Source: Ceriagrion tenellum (lineage: Eukaryota; Arthropoda; Insecta; Odonata; Coenagrionidae). Taken from it: DNA of 64,000 bases. How positions within the stretch are numbered: position 1 is the first letter of the stretch; every line of letters begins with the position of its first letter. The notes beneath the pieces were generated by a model. The model was not told the origin of the DNA. It saw only the letters and a list, made by a program, of their open reading frames with translations, and did not search any database. Shown one piece after another: positions 12,461 to 23,472 of the stretch. Position numbers and translations under genes: made by a program. The stretch is taken from assembly GCA_963169105.1 (NCBI GenBank), contig OY720632.1:189720448-189784447 (forward strand), in the 5' to 3' direction.

Positions 12461-12739
12461 TTTGGTCTAGGAATTCCTTAATTTCTATTTCTCAGGTCCT
12501 CACTGTACTTTCTCATGGCATCGTAAGTAGGCCCAAGGTGCAGCAACTTCGCCATGTAATAGTCGTCATCGTCGGTTTCACTCACACTCGCATCTTGACT
12601 CCTCCACTTCACCAAATATTCTCTGCTCTTGTTGAAATTAGGAGCCTTCACATAAGAAATTGGCTATGTCTCTTCTACAGTTGTCCTTGTACTCGACCAG
12701 GGCATGAGGTTATGCCATTGCCCAGGGAAGTAGTGATGT

Positions 12740-14805
12740 AAGCTTTAGTAGTGATGCAGATGCAGGGGCTACTGATGATGAGCTCAATACTCACAGCAAT
12801 GAGGAAGGACTTAATGAAGATGTTTGGAATAGTAACATCTCTCAGGATAGTGCCGATGAAATTAATGAAGAGAGTAGCCCGTTTGCAAAACTTTTTGACT
12901 TTCTATCAGAATGCGGTCATCATGTCCCTGGGGGAATTTCTGTTAATGTAGGAGAAATAATGCTAATGATGTTAACCTTAATAACAGAACATAAGTTGAC
13001 ATTGGCAGCAACTTGTGACATATTTAATATGATAAATATCATACTTTCTACTTCCGTTTTCCCAGCAATAAAGCATGTCTTTAAGAACCTGTTGAATCCT
13101 AATTTTGGAATTACTGACCACTATGTTTGTGAATACTGTGGATCTTATTTAGGGAAGAAAAATGATCCTGACATGGGGACATGCAACAACTGCAACTTCA
13201 GGAACTCTGTTTTGGGGTACAAATATGAACACTGCTTCATTACTGTGGATATAAAAAGCCAGATTAGAGATTTAATAAAAGAAGAAAGCGTTTTAAACAT
13301 TTAATTGTGATTCAGCTCCTATTTCAAGGGATTCCAAAACTTCGATTACTCCCATTTTGCTCACCTTAAATGAATTGGGTATTGAGTCACCCTCAAAGAG
13401 TATTATCGCTGCAGGTTTGTGGTATGGCAAGAAAAGACCCGAAATTGGCATATTTCTCAATGCTTTTAAAGACATGATGAATGAACGTCAAAATGAAGGG
13501 ATTAAAGTGAAGTTTAATGGGGTGGAAGTTGTTGTAAAAGTAATGACTTTATGTTGCTGTGTTGATACATTGGCACGTGCACCTATACAGGCTTTAATGG
13601 TTATTATTGTTGTAGTTGGTGCCTCATAGAAGGTGAGAATGTTGATGGCACTGTGAAATATCCATTTAAGTGCCCTTACCCAGAGAAGCTTACTGATGGC
13701 AATTTTGAGTTAGCTCTCACATCATACATGGCCACCGGTGGGAAGACTTTAAGGATTAACACATTGAGTCCATTAATTAATCTTAAGTCTTTTTCAATGA
13801 CTTGGGGATTTGCACCTGACTATATGCACTGTGTGCTATTAGGGGTTATTAAACGATTTTTAGAATCCTGGATGACTCACACAAATGCTGGCCATTACAT
13901 AGGTACACCTACCAATGTAAGTCAGTTGGACTAGGTAGGTCAAATCAAGCCACCTCACTTTTTGAAAAGGTTGCCTGTTGTCATCAGCCAGAGGAAGATT
14001 ATGAAGGCTAGGAATTTAGAAAATTGGTTTTTGTTTTTCAGTATTCCACTCCTTCATGGAATATAACTGAACTATTATTATGAACTTGGGAAATTGCTTG
14101 TGTGTGCTTGTGGTATCCTCCTCAAGGATTCAATGACTGAAGATGAAGTAAATTCTGCTGAACTTCTCTTGCTGGAATTCGTGTATAAAACTGAGGAGAA
14201 CTATGGCAAGAAGGAGATGACATATAATGTACAGCAGCTACTCCATCTTACTGAGAGTGTCAGATGCTGGGGCCCACTTTGGGCCCATACAGCATTTCCC
14301 TATGAATCAGAAATAGGGTCTTTGAAAAGAATCATAAGAGCCACTAAAGGAATACACCAACAAATTCTTAAAAATATTGAGTTGACTTGGGCTAACTCAG
14401 TTATTTCTAAAAATGTAATTTGTCAAAACAGAGTAAAGTTGATTTGTGAGAAGGTCCAGAATGTTAAAAAAGTCCCCAAAATGAAAAGGACATCATCAAA
14501 TGCTGCTGCCTTAGGACTCGGCAAGCCATATGATGGCAACACCCAAAACCTCCCTCCTGGTCAGACTTATAATCAATGGACAAAGTTGGTGTCCGATGGC
14601 ATTGTATTTCACAAAAAGACTACCTATCCCAAACAAGAACAAGACAGACAACTCGTATGCGTACCTTGGTAATGGCATATTTGGTAGGATAAACAACATT
14701 TTACTGTCAAACCATGAAGCGAGTGCTCAATTTGCTATTCAGACCTTGAAAGTTGAAGATATTAGAGGTGTGAATCACATTTTAAAAATTATGGCAAATG
14801 GCTGA
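12740..14805 (+). pseudogene. CMC/EnSpm-like (tnp2-type) transposase, broken
   Basis: A transposase reads through several frames on the plus strand. From about 12740 to 13304 there is an acidic N-terminus, a FAKLFDFLSECGHHVPGG segment, and a zinc-ribbon-like CEYCGS...CNNCNF motif. Then, after frameshifts, come NELGIESPSKSIIAAGLWYG, an APIQALM block, a PDYMHCVLLGVIKRF block (13815-13860), and TYNVQQLLHLTESVRCWGPL followed by WAHTAFPYES (14220-14310). The PDYMHCVLLG and cysteine-flanked GPLWAH blocks are what I associate with the animal tnp2-like transposases of the CMC superfamily. At least three frame breaks are present, so it is dead. No CACTA-type termini were located. Confidence 0.7.
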
Positions 14806-15580
14806 GAAAGAATTGCTCCCTTGTCATCCTTAGAGTGTGTTGCTGTAAAGGTTGTTCCTAACCACAGCCATATATGTGTAGTTCCCAGAAAGCATTATAC
14901 CTTGAATGAATAAATCCTTTCCTGATCATAAATGAATGTGTTTTTCATTGCTCCCTGCAATCCTAAAACCATTTCCTATTATATTTTTGAGGACAAATAT
15001 TTGTTTTTGCAGTGTAAGTATGAAAAATTACAACATTTTCATAAATCTATTTCCAATTCATAATATTTTTGCTGCAGTTTGTTCTTGTACCATTGGTTGC
15101 CTACAAGTTCCTGTACCAATGGTAACCTACCAGTTCCTGCACTGTCCTGTCAGTTCCAGATATAGGGATTAAGATACTCCACCAGTTCCATACCTTGAAC
15201 TTCAGCTCCATATCAGTGTCAGATCTGAATGTGGTTGGGAACTCGTTGGACATTTTTGATATGGATTTGTATTCTCTCAAGGGAAGAATTTTGATGCAGC
15301 GATGAAGAATGCATTCTGTAGGGAGTTTTGTAGAATAATACTTGATGCAACATGATGAAAAAATCGTTGGATCAAATTATTATTAGGACAATATGTAAAC
15401 AATATTATTAGGACCAACTATTACCTATTCGACTGATAACCAGCACTAACAGCACGTTGTGGATATTTATGGTACAGCGCTTGTATCCCTGTCCATATAT
15501 TTAGTTGCAAATTACATTTATGTAAATGGTTACTCGAGCATTGCAATTTTTTTGAGTCACCATTCGATTAATTAATTAAT
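14806..15580. other. Intergenic, no gene recognised
   Basis: Likely the 3' part and flank of the transposase relic; no coding signal or terminal repeat identified. Confidence 0.4.
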
Positions 15581-15655
15581 CAATTAATTCGATCGATGGT
15601 TTTAGATTATTTTGTATTCAAGGGAAGCAGAAGTAAACCCCAGTGAAAATAAACC
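15581..15655. repeat. Left copy of a ~75-bp direct repeat flanking MSH6 exons 1-2
   Basis: The segment starting 'caattaattcgatcgatggt' and running through 'gaagtaaaccccagtgaaaa' recurs at 17251-17330 in the same orientation, with roughly five or six differences. A little to the right (15795-15855) is wording resembling the 3' tail of the LINEs at 40120-40175 and 61965-62015. Confidence 0.75.
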
Positions 15656-15929
15656 ATGGTGGCATGCATATCGTGCATTGCATCTCGCTTAAATTTCACC
15701 TCCTGACAAGTATTTGCCTGATTTTTTTCTAACGCACCAACTGTGTTAGCTTCAGCAACTTTATTAGTGTACAGTTTAGTGTATGCATGTTGGTGATAAC
15801 TCACCCCCTGCCACACACCCTTGCAGGTTATTATGTAGCTGTAGAATACTGCACGCATGAGTAAGAAGAATGGATGATATTTGGCCATAAGACTATGATG
15901 ATGGAACCTGATGGACACTACAATTCCGC

Positions 15930-16116
15930 GAACGACTGCTGGTCAATAGTGGTCTCATCGGGACGTATTCACATTTCCCGCCTCTTTTCCAAACCGTACG
16001 ATCGGTACGATTGCCCTACGATATACGTGATTATCTTGTTTCTGTCCCGCCAAATGTGTGCGTGTGAGTGAGTTCGATCCCCTCGTGGAATAAAAAATCT
16101 GTGAAATCTCTTCATT
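15930..16116 (+). promoter_or_regulatory. MSH6 proximal promoter with two E2F-type sites
   Basis: Two matches to the E2F consensus lie within 150 bases of the MSH6 start codon: TTTCCCGCC at 15974-15982 and TCCCGCCAAA at 16045-16054, which is the reverse complement of TTTGGCGGGA. No TATA box is apparent. E2F control is known for mismatch-repair and replication genes in animals, so S-phase-linked expression is a reasonable inference, not a demonstrated fact. The transcription start was not located. Confidence 0.55.
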
Positions 16117-16270
16117 ATGTCGAAGAACACCTTGTTTAATTACTTTACAAAAACGCCACCAGCTACTAAAAAGTCTGATAAACAGTTCTCGCCAAAGGCT
16201 TCCGTTAACTGCAATGGAAAAGTGAACGGAACTCCTGTGAGCACTAAGAAAGACCGCCCTGAGAAAAAAG
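16117..16270 (+). CDS. MSH6: MSH6 exon 1 (start codon, PIP box)
   Basis: The ATG at 16117 opens MSKNTLFNYFTKTPP, whose TLFNYF matches the PCNA-binding box at the N-terminus of MSH6 proteins; this fixes the start. The exon ends in phase 1 after 51 codons at the donor AAG|GTCTTT. Intron 1 is only 92 bases long. Confidence 0.92.
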
Positions 16271-16362
16271 GTCTTTATCCATGGTGGCAATATGACTGTC
16301 ATTGATGAAACTTTGAAAGTATTTCAAATATTTAACTTTTTCTTCTGTTGTTTCTTCCTAAG

Positions 16363-16488
16363 TTCTGGATGATGATTATGATGACGGAGAACTTTCGGAA
16401 CATTTGGAAGACCTCACTTCACCTGCGAAGAAGAGAAGGCGGATTTTAATGGTGGAAAGTGATGACTCTGATGACGAGTATAAACCTG
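16363..16488 (+). CDS. MSH6: MSH6 exon 2 (acidic tail)
   Basis: It follows the pyrimidine-rich acceptor cttcctaag and ends at CCTG|GTAAGT, phase 1 to phase 1. It encodes DDDYDDGELSEHLEDL, a KKRRR basic patch (possible nuclear localisation signal) and ESDDSDDEYKP, typical of the disordered MSH6 N-terminal region. Confidence 0.9.
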
Positions 16489-18108
16489 GTAAGTTAAAGG
16501 CTTGGCTTGAAATACAATAAAATCCTGTGTACGCCGTTTTTGGTGACGGCACATCTCAGTGCGGTTGTTTGATAGAACTGTCAAGCCTCCTCTTGATCTC
16601 TGATGTGCTTCCCCGCACTAAATTCTATAAGTTCCAGCTGGGAAAATGCTGGTAGATGGAGACGGTGGGTTGTGATCCAGCGTTATAGACGGCGAAGTGC
16701 CACACAGAATACGCCCACGCAGCTAATGTTCCATTTAGGTATTGGAAACATTACCCTGAAACATAGTTAACGTATCCGATGCATGTGGAAGTGTGTCTCT
16801 CACGTTTCATCTCTGAATATGTTGAGTCATAATCCCCTCCAACGTTGCTATAACAAAGTATCGTATTAGAAACATTACAAAGAATCATAGCTGACATGCT
16901 AGAAGATATATTAAACTGAAGTACATATTCCAATGGAATATCCCTGATTACGGTGAAGGAAATTGTCCTGTCAGGCTAACATTTATCCCCGAGTACCCAA
17001 GAAATATACCTAAGCAGCATTTGCCCTCTGGAATTATAAAAGGTGTTAAGAATAGGGGTGGATGGTTTAAGAACTGAAGAAAGTTTGGCTACATATTGTG
17101 TTGAATAGACGGCCATAATCACGACAAACTAAGAGCACTGGATTAATTCAAAGGCCATTCTTAACGCTGAAGTTAACTCAGTGATGATGATTAGTAAAAA
17201 AATAATGTTGCGTGGTGTTCTTGGACTGAGAAACTGTTCAATGTTGTTTATTAATCAATTAATTCGATCAATGGTTTTAGATTATTTTGTACTCAAGGGA
17301 AGCAGTAGTAAACCCTGGTGAAAATAAACAGTGATGTACAGTGTGATAAAAGCATGACAAGATGTAGACTACTGCGTACATGGAGGATGACCAGACTGTG
17401 CATGCTGTGTGCATAGACTATGTGACTACACCATGCCAAAAGGGTAAGTTGAGTCTCAAAATCATATCTTCCATAGGAGATACAATCTTCCAAATATTTC
17501 AACTCTTGACAAAAATAGCTTAAATTGCGAAACTTCAGGACATTTGATGAGAATTCTGAAAAAATTCCTGTGTTATATTGAGCCCCAAAGGCAACTTTTC
17601 TGACCTCAAGCTCATTGAAATCTGAAACAAAGTTTTTGACCATCACCCCATGGGTACAGTGTGCTGACTCTGTGGGTACCATGCACAGATACCATGCTCC
17701 CAGTGTGAGGACACCATATATACAATGTGAGGGCGACACTGTACTGTCAAACTTGTCTCTCAAGCTTTCTGCATACTTTTGATATCCAATGTATGCTTTT
17801 GTCACACTGCAGTCACAGTGTATGTACACTGTACACAGAGTCATGTCACAGTGTAAGCACCAAATCCATTACATTGTTTTTCACACTTTCTGCATAATTC
17901 AGAGTCCCTATTCACACTTCTATCACTCTGTAGTTAAACTCCTGTCACTTTTTAAGAACATATTTATTCATATTTCTCTTTTACTCAGGGTAGGCTTTAA
18001 TCAAATTGTCTGTCCTTTGTCTACAACACAGATAATAAAACTACAGGCAGTTGTCCTTGCTGGCAGTCAGTGAAATAACAGAATAATGCTCTACAAGGCA
18101 GATCATGT
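16489..18108 (+). other. Start of MSH6 intron 2, with an unassigned minus-strand open frame
   Basis: This part holds the right copy of the direct repeat (17251-17330) and a minus-strand open frame, 17844-17293, of 183 codons. That frame shows no domain I recognise. It is cysteine-, tyrosine- and histidine-rich, and the DNA at 17640-17860 is built from CAGTG/CACTG and TGTAC words, so the frame may be a by-product of repeat structure. The remaining bases hold no visible feature. Confidence 0.4.
17251..17330. repeat. Right copy of the ~75-bp direct repeat
   Basis: Same orientation as the copy at 15581-15655; the pair brackets the promoter and first two exons of MSH6. Confidence 0.75.
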
Positions 18109-19146
18109 CCAGAGAGCACACCATATACCGTATATGTATGATATACATATCCATATGCATACGTATTGCTTACCAACTGCTATACAATATACCGGTATAC
18201 ACGAAGTATACCTCTGCCGAGTGCTTACAGACCATATGCTGTTGTGCATACAAAATGCCTAAACGTCAGGTTTCCGATGTATACAGTATACATCTACAAT
18301 TGTTATACAGTATACACATACAGACTGAGATAAAATATACAGATATAAACAGACTGAAACAATACTGTGCATATACATACATAATAAATTATATGATAAA
18401 AAGAAATAAATATTTCATACTTTGAGAATTTTGCGGAAAAAAATACCTTTTTCGAGCATTATATATATTTAACACATTGGGAAAGAATTGAAAAATACAT
18501 AGTATTAAAACATACCATTACAGTTGTAAAAAAGTTAAGACCAAAAACTTGAAAAACATACATTGAATCATAAAATAAACATTTCCAATCTTGAATAATG
18601 CTGAAATACTATAAAATCTATACAACCCCAAATTCATTTAAAAAATAAATTTTTACAGTAATAAAATAGATCTCAAATCATTCAAAATTAATTTTAATAT
18701 CACTTTTGTAAAGAACTCAAGCTTGATCATCCCCATGGAAGATGCTTTCTTCATCTTCATTGCTCCTTTTGCACTTTACTGCACCCTGAATTGACCTGTT
18801 ATTCCGGCGCTTTTGTTTATAGGTCTCTGACCTGTTTCGGGCCATGCGAAGCCACTTCCCTACGGCACAGAGTATACAGAGAGGACATATGGCATTTTAA
18901 CCTGTAATCACGAAATGTGCTTCTGGCCATGTTGTAAGTGCGTTTACTTTGAAAGAAGCGAGCACGTCAATGTGGTGAAAAGTGAGAGCTTCACTGAGTA
19001 TTTCTCTTTCTTGGTGATTTACTCCATCTCCCTAAGAGTTTGGCCACAGTTTGTTTCCCTGGAAACACAAAATGTCTGAAAAGGAGAGAAAAGGTGGATT
19101 TTCTCTATATGCTCAATGTAATCAGGTATCAGAAATTCAATGCCGA

Positions 19147-19829
19147 CCCAAGCAGCGCCGATGTGCGTTGAACGCACATTAAATGCGCGTAAAGCCTCCT
19201 CGTTCGTAAATCTGCATTACTCTCGCATTAGTAATGCGCGTAATACGCGCATTTTCCGCGACAACTTATGAGATTTGCTATGAGAAGTCACATCAACCTA
19301 ATTGGAAATAATTTGAGTCTTACAAGGAGAGAACTTCATGCCATGTAAGGCTCATGACTAGGTTCTTTTTGTGAACAGGGAGATATGAAAGTGAGGTTCT
19401 TTGCTGCAACACATCAGGCTGAGTTCCATTTAGCGAACACCTACCACAACAAAATGATATGAAAATAAATATAATTCATAACATAGAACATATTTAAGCC
19501 AGGTACATTACACTAACTTCTAAACGAGAGGTAACGCAGTGGACTGCAATACAGGAGGTGTGAAGTTCGGTCCTCTCAAGGGGAATATTTTATTCTTCTT
19601 TTTTCATAGTTTTTTCACTTACATAATGTAAACATTTTGTTTTTATCATAGTAACTTGCTTTAAAAATATTTTTCCCACAAAAAATATAAATTTGCATTA
19701 ATAATGCGCATTAAATGCACATTAAAGGCATGGAGAAAAATGTGCTTTTAATGCAATTTGACATGCGCATTAAATGCTACTATTAATGTGCATTAAATGC
19801 ACTTTTAATGCGCATTGGTTCTGCCTGGG
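19147..19829. mobile_element. MITE built from ATGCGCATTAAA-type repeats (nested)
   Basis: Left end CCCAAGCAGCGCCGATGTGCG pairs with the reverse complement of the right end, which begins CCCAGGCAGAACCAATGCGC. Both halves are packed with palindromic words such as GCGCATTA/TAATGCGC and GCATTAAATGC (19165-19255 and 19690-19815), giving strong potential for hairpins. It lies wholly inside the 18866-20955 element. No open frame of note. Confidence 0.65.
19520..19600 (+). mobile_element. tRNA-like SINE head within the nested MITE
   Basis: The plus strand contains an A-box-like GGTAACGCAGTGG (19532-19544) and a B-box-like AGTTCGGTCCTC (about 19563-19574), followed by an AT-rich tail. It resembles a decayed tRNA-derived head. 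Evidence is limited to the two boxes and their spacing. Confidence 0.4.
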
Positions 19830-21105
19830 AAGAGACAACATTCTGAGACTATGAATTTTCATTGCTTCAATTAAATTAGCTACATCATTGATATGATTGT
19901 TGTTTTTTCCAACTTTCCTCCAAAATTGAAAGCTGATTCATGTCAGCATGAATATGTTTTTGAAGCTGAGCAAAGGATATGGTGGGTACCTACTTTTTAT
20001 AACTATGTAAATGTAATTGTGAAGGTGTGGTTAATGAAAAAAAATTAATTTTACTAATTCATGGTAAAAGTCTCATAATAATTGATTAGGTTGTCGTCTG
20101 TGTGATTAATTTACGACCCCATTCTGGACTTCCTTGGAGTATCTTTGACTTTAACTTCCTGTAGAATTAACATCATTTGTGCCTTTACCTGTCCCCATCC
20201 TATTTTTGCGTCTATCTTGAGTAGCATGTAGGCTCTTGTACCATTTCATCTGAATTTGTTTAAAAAGAACCTAGGTTCAAATGAGCAATGCTGTTTAAAT
20301 GGCCTGTGTCTATCAACTCCCTACTAATCAGATCATTTGGCTCTCATATTACTCATTTCTCTGGTACTGCCAAGGCTTTGAACAATTATAAACTAGAGGC
20401 TTTTCTCACCATTATCAACTTAATGTTTATTATTTATTAAACCATATATTCCTGGACCCAGCTGGCTCTCCACTAACCATTACTTTACTATCTCGTTGTC
20501 TAAGCCCGTGTTCGTGTTCTCTATCATGCAGCTTTCATATTCTCACAACGTACCTCCAACAATTTTTTATTTTGTTCTTGATCGAAGCTTATTTTTGACC
20601 CGATGTGATTAACAGGTGCTTTACGCAAGATTCCTCACCTGCGTTGAGAATTGTAGTAATAGGTTATACAGTGAAAATGATTTCTACGGCTGTGCTATTT
20701 ATCGCGCAACTATTGCTTTTGATTTTATTTAGAGATTCATGGCAGAATTACCTTCAATCCACTTCAGGCCCGAAGTATATAACGTGATAGGGGTGATTAC
20801 ACCTCTAAATACCACCTGTAATGCGGAGATACACCTATACTACATAGACCTTTTTGAATTCCTGCCGTTTATAGCGCGCTAGGAACATGGCCGCTACGCA
20901 CATTCCGCATTACAAAAGGGGGTATATGGAAAATGTTCTCTCTGTATACTCTGTGCCTACGGCATCTTTCACCTTGTCCTCAGTAATGAGGACTACCAAC
21001 AATCTCAGACTTTGTCTTAACAGCATCTGAATTGTAAAATGGAGAACATTGCTTAGAAGTTAAGAAATTATTGTTTTAAAAGATTCTGAATAAAATGGCC
21101 TATTA

Positions 21106-21291
21106 CAGTAGCAACTCGATGATACGTAGTTTGCGGAACCAAAAAATCGGCACTTCGTAATTTTGGAACTTCATAGTTTTGAGTTGAGTGGCATGTATTT
21201 ATATAGCATAGGCCTTTCGTGGGGACCGACAGTTTTGCTGCATAAAAGCAAAACTTTGTATATCATGCTTTGTATTATCGAGTTTCTACTG
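21106..21291. mobile_element. Tigger/pogo-type MITE, 186 bp
   Basis: It starts CAGTAGCAACTCGATGATAC and ends GTATTATCGAGTTTCTACTG, flanked by TA on each side (21104-21105, 21292-21293). The same terminal wording bounds the 1.9-kb element at 40321-42229 and starts the piece at 47322. TA target and CAGTAG ends are as expected of pogo/Tigger. It lies in an intron of the DUF4806-like gene relic. Confidence 0.85.
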
Positions 21292-23430
21292 TATTAGTTT
21301 TTTTTAATGTCCATTACTTTCTATTTTAGATATACACTTGGTGCTCTGTATAAATTAACAATTAACAGTACTCCCCTCAATAAAGAATGTGCCCCTTTTT
21401 ACTAATAATTATAAATGTATGTATTCCATATGTTTTCTTCTGAAGAGAGCTCTACCCTAACTTATCCAAAATGCAACCGTTAGGTTGATCCACTATGAGG
21501 TTATGACAACGTATTGAAGAGATTTTGTCAAACTCATCGTGGTTGTTATCAGAAAAACACTAGAATAATTACTTATTTCACTAAGTGATCCAATCAGAGG
21601 TACCATTTTCATTTCATCACAATGAGTTGCCCTCACTGTCATAAGGCATTTGAAATTTCTTAATTTTCATTCATTCCCTCTGCATTCAATGCCGATGATG
21701 CAAAGGAAATATAGCAACTATTTGCTGACATAAAAAAATGGATAAGGAAAAAAAATAAAGCTTACCAAGAATAACCTCAAGTATAAGGTGACATTCTTTA
21801 ATGAATACACGAGGCTTGTTTGTGCTGCCAAACCCATTCATTGAGAATTGTTGCCCCTCTTCATTTTTCATTAAGAATGCCATCACATTGTAGACAAAAG
21901 AGTTCACTGCTGTGGACACCGCATCATCCCTTGGACTTGCAAAAGTCATGCTTCCACAATTATCAACAAATTTGTCGACCTGTAAACCAAATAGTATTCC
22001 ATTTGATACTTCAGATATTAAGTAAATATGTCGCTGCATTAAAAATATTGAAAAAGTTACCAAATAATGACGGAATCCAAGGTCTGTGCCAAGGTTGTTT
22101 TACACAATTAAATAATCATTAATAGTTGATGCCTTTGAGGCAAACATTGCCGTGCAGCGTTTCTTCTCATTCAGCATATCCTTTGTCTCATTTGTTTTCT
22201 GGCTAGCAATCTTATTTACCCAAATTTTAAGTTCTTCAACTTAAGCTGTTATGTTTGATTCAAAAGAAGCTAATGAGGTTTTCACTGATTTTAATTCTGT
22301 TAAAACTGCCATAAGGACATCTGAAAAATTAAAACATTCATATGTATGAGTACCTTATTAGTTGAAAGCATCAGCAGAAAAACCTATTAAAGGAAATTAT
22401 AGCCTGAAAAAACTAAAAATTCTTATATATTCCAAAAAAAATTTTTATGATAACAATGTATTTCATAAAATACTGTTAGGCCAGAATTTTCACACATCAC
22501 ATACCATTTGACGAAGCATTGCTTAGAACATGTCTGAAATCCAGATCTTCATTCAGGTTACTATTGGTTGTATGATCTGAACATGACATATGGAAAAATA
22601 TCAAAATAATTAATCAGTGCTTCAAAACCAGTCAATTCCCAACTAAACAGACCAAGTGAATATATATATAATATTTAAGCAATGTGATTCATGATCCAAA
22701 ATACCACCACCAGATTCCTGCTCAGTAAACTAGAGGCATCAATTCATCTAGAATGCCATTCCAATTGTAACAGCACTCCTGTTTACACTTATATCCCCTC
22801 CAATTTCCACTGAAAACTTCTAACATTAAAGTATTGTAATAAATATACTGACCACAATCAGCATTGGATTTCTGCCCAGACTGCAACTTCGCAGTAGTTC
22901 TGTTGGAAGCTGATTCAGTAACTTTATGGACAGTAGTCTTCAAAGTCCTTTCTGGGAAATCTTTCTATTTTTAGGGGGAGAATCTCCACTATCTTTGTGA
23001 CAGAGTGTAGCAGAGAATGTGGCAATCTCTACATCAGTGCTATCCAATGTTGTTTCTTGTGGAGTGAATGGCGCATTTACTACCAATGCATGCTTTCCCT
23101 CTTCCAGCCTCTTCAACTGATCTTCCATTTAACTCTCCAAATTTTTCCCCTGGTATGATCCACATACTTGTTCCTGAGATGCAGCATGTTCATACTTCCC
23201 TGCAAACGAATGAATTATCACAAAACAGAATACTTCATAAAATAACATTAATACTGCTGTTCTTTTATGGAGGAAAATTGATTCAGTGATTAATCAATCT
23301 GTCAAAAAACCCAAGGTGAAATGATTAAACAATAAACTATATACAATGCTTAATATTTTAACTCTAAATGCATGACAAAGAAGTTAGAAAGTATGTTTAC
23401 TTACCTTAATTTGTAGGTATTATGCTCACT

Positions 23431-23472
23431 GATTATCGATATATCCGTGGAATATGTATTATATCGATAATC
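23431..23472. promoter_or_regulatory. Exact 13-bp inverted repeat with two TATCGATA motifs
   Basis: GATTATCGATATA (23431-23443) and its exact reverse complement (23460-23472) each contain TATCGATA, the recognition sequence of the insect factor DREF. They lie about 230-275 bases upstream of the first recognised exon of the minus-strand gene relic. A promoter role is inference. Confidence 0.4.

Larger units (their letters stand above)
18866..20955. mobile_element. 2,090-bp inserted element with near-identical termini and a 7-bp target duplication
   Basis: Left end CACAGAGTATACAGAGAG and the reverse complement of the right end are identical over 18 bases and stay similar further in. CCTACGG flanks both sides (18859-18865 and 20956-20962). 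The interruption falls inside an exon of the minus-strand gene, and removing element plus one CCTACGG rejoins the frame. It holds no long open frame, so it is non-autonomous. A 7-bp duplication is unusual; hAT and P usually make 8 and Dada-type 6-7, so the superfamily is left open. It contains a further MITE and a SINE. Confidence 0.85.
18717..23197 (-). pseudogene. Decayed five-exon gene with a DUF4806-like C-terminal domain
   Basis: Five minus-strand exons join in phase: about 23197-22862 (coiled-coil-like EDQLKRLEEGKHALVV, PP-rich tail), 22579-22505, 22321-22061 (helical TELKSVKTSLASFESN), 21978-21766 (SVYNVMAFLMKNEEGQQFSM-like core), and a last exon starting at 21026 and ending at TGA 18719-18717. 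The last exon is split by a 2,090-base element; across the split it reads EDKVKDAVGKWLRMARNRSE and a basic tail. The pattern 'C-terminal FRHYL...NEEGQQFS...AV...KWL..A..R' is what I know from the arthropod DUF4806 family, whose function is unknown. Two in-frame stops (before MEDQLK; after FESNITA) and two frameshifts show it is dead. Role, if any, in transposition is unknown. Confidence 0.6.

Noticed and set aside
22722..22943. Stand-alone minus-strand protein of 73 codons
   Set aside because: It is the frameshifted continuation of the first exon of the DUF4806-like relic, ending at a splice donor near 22861.
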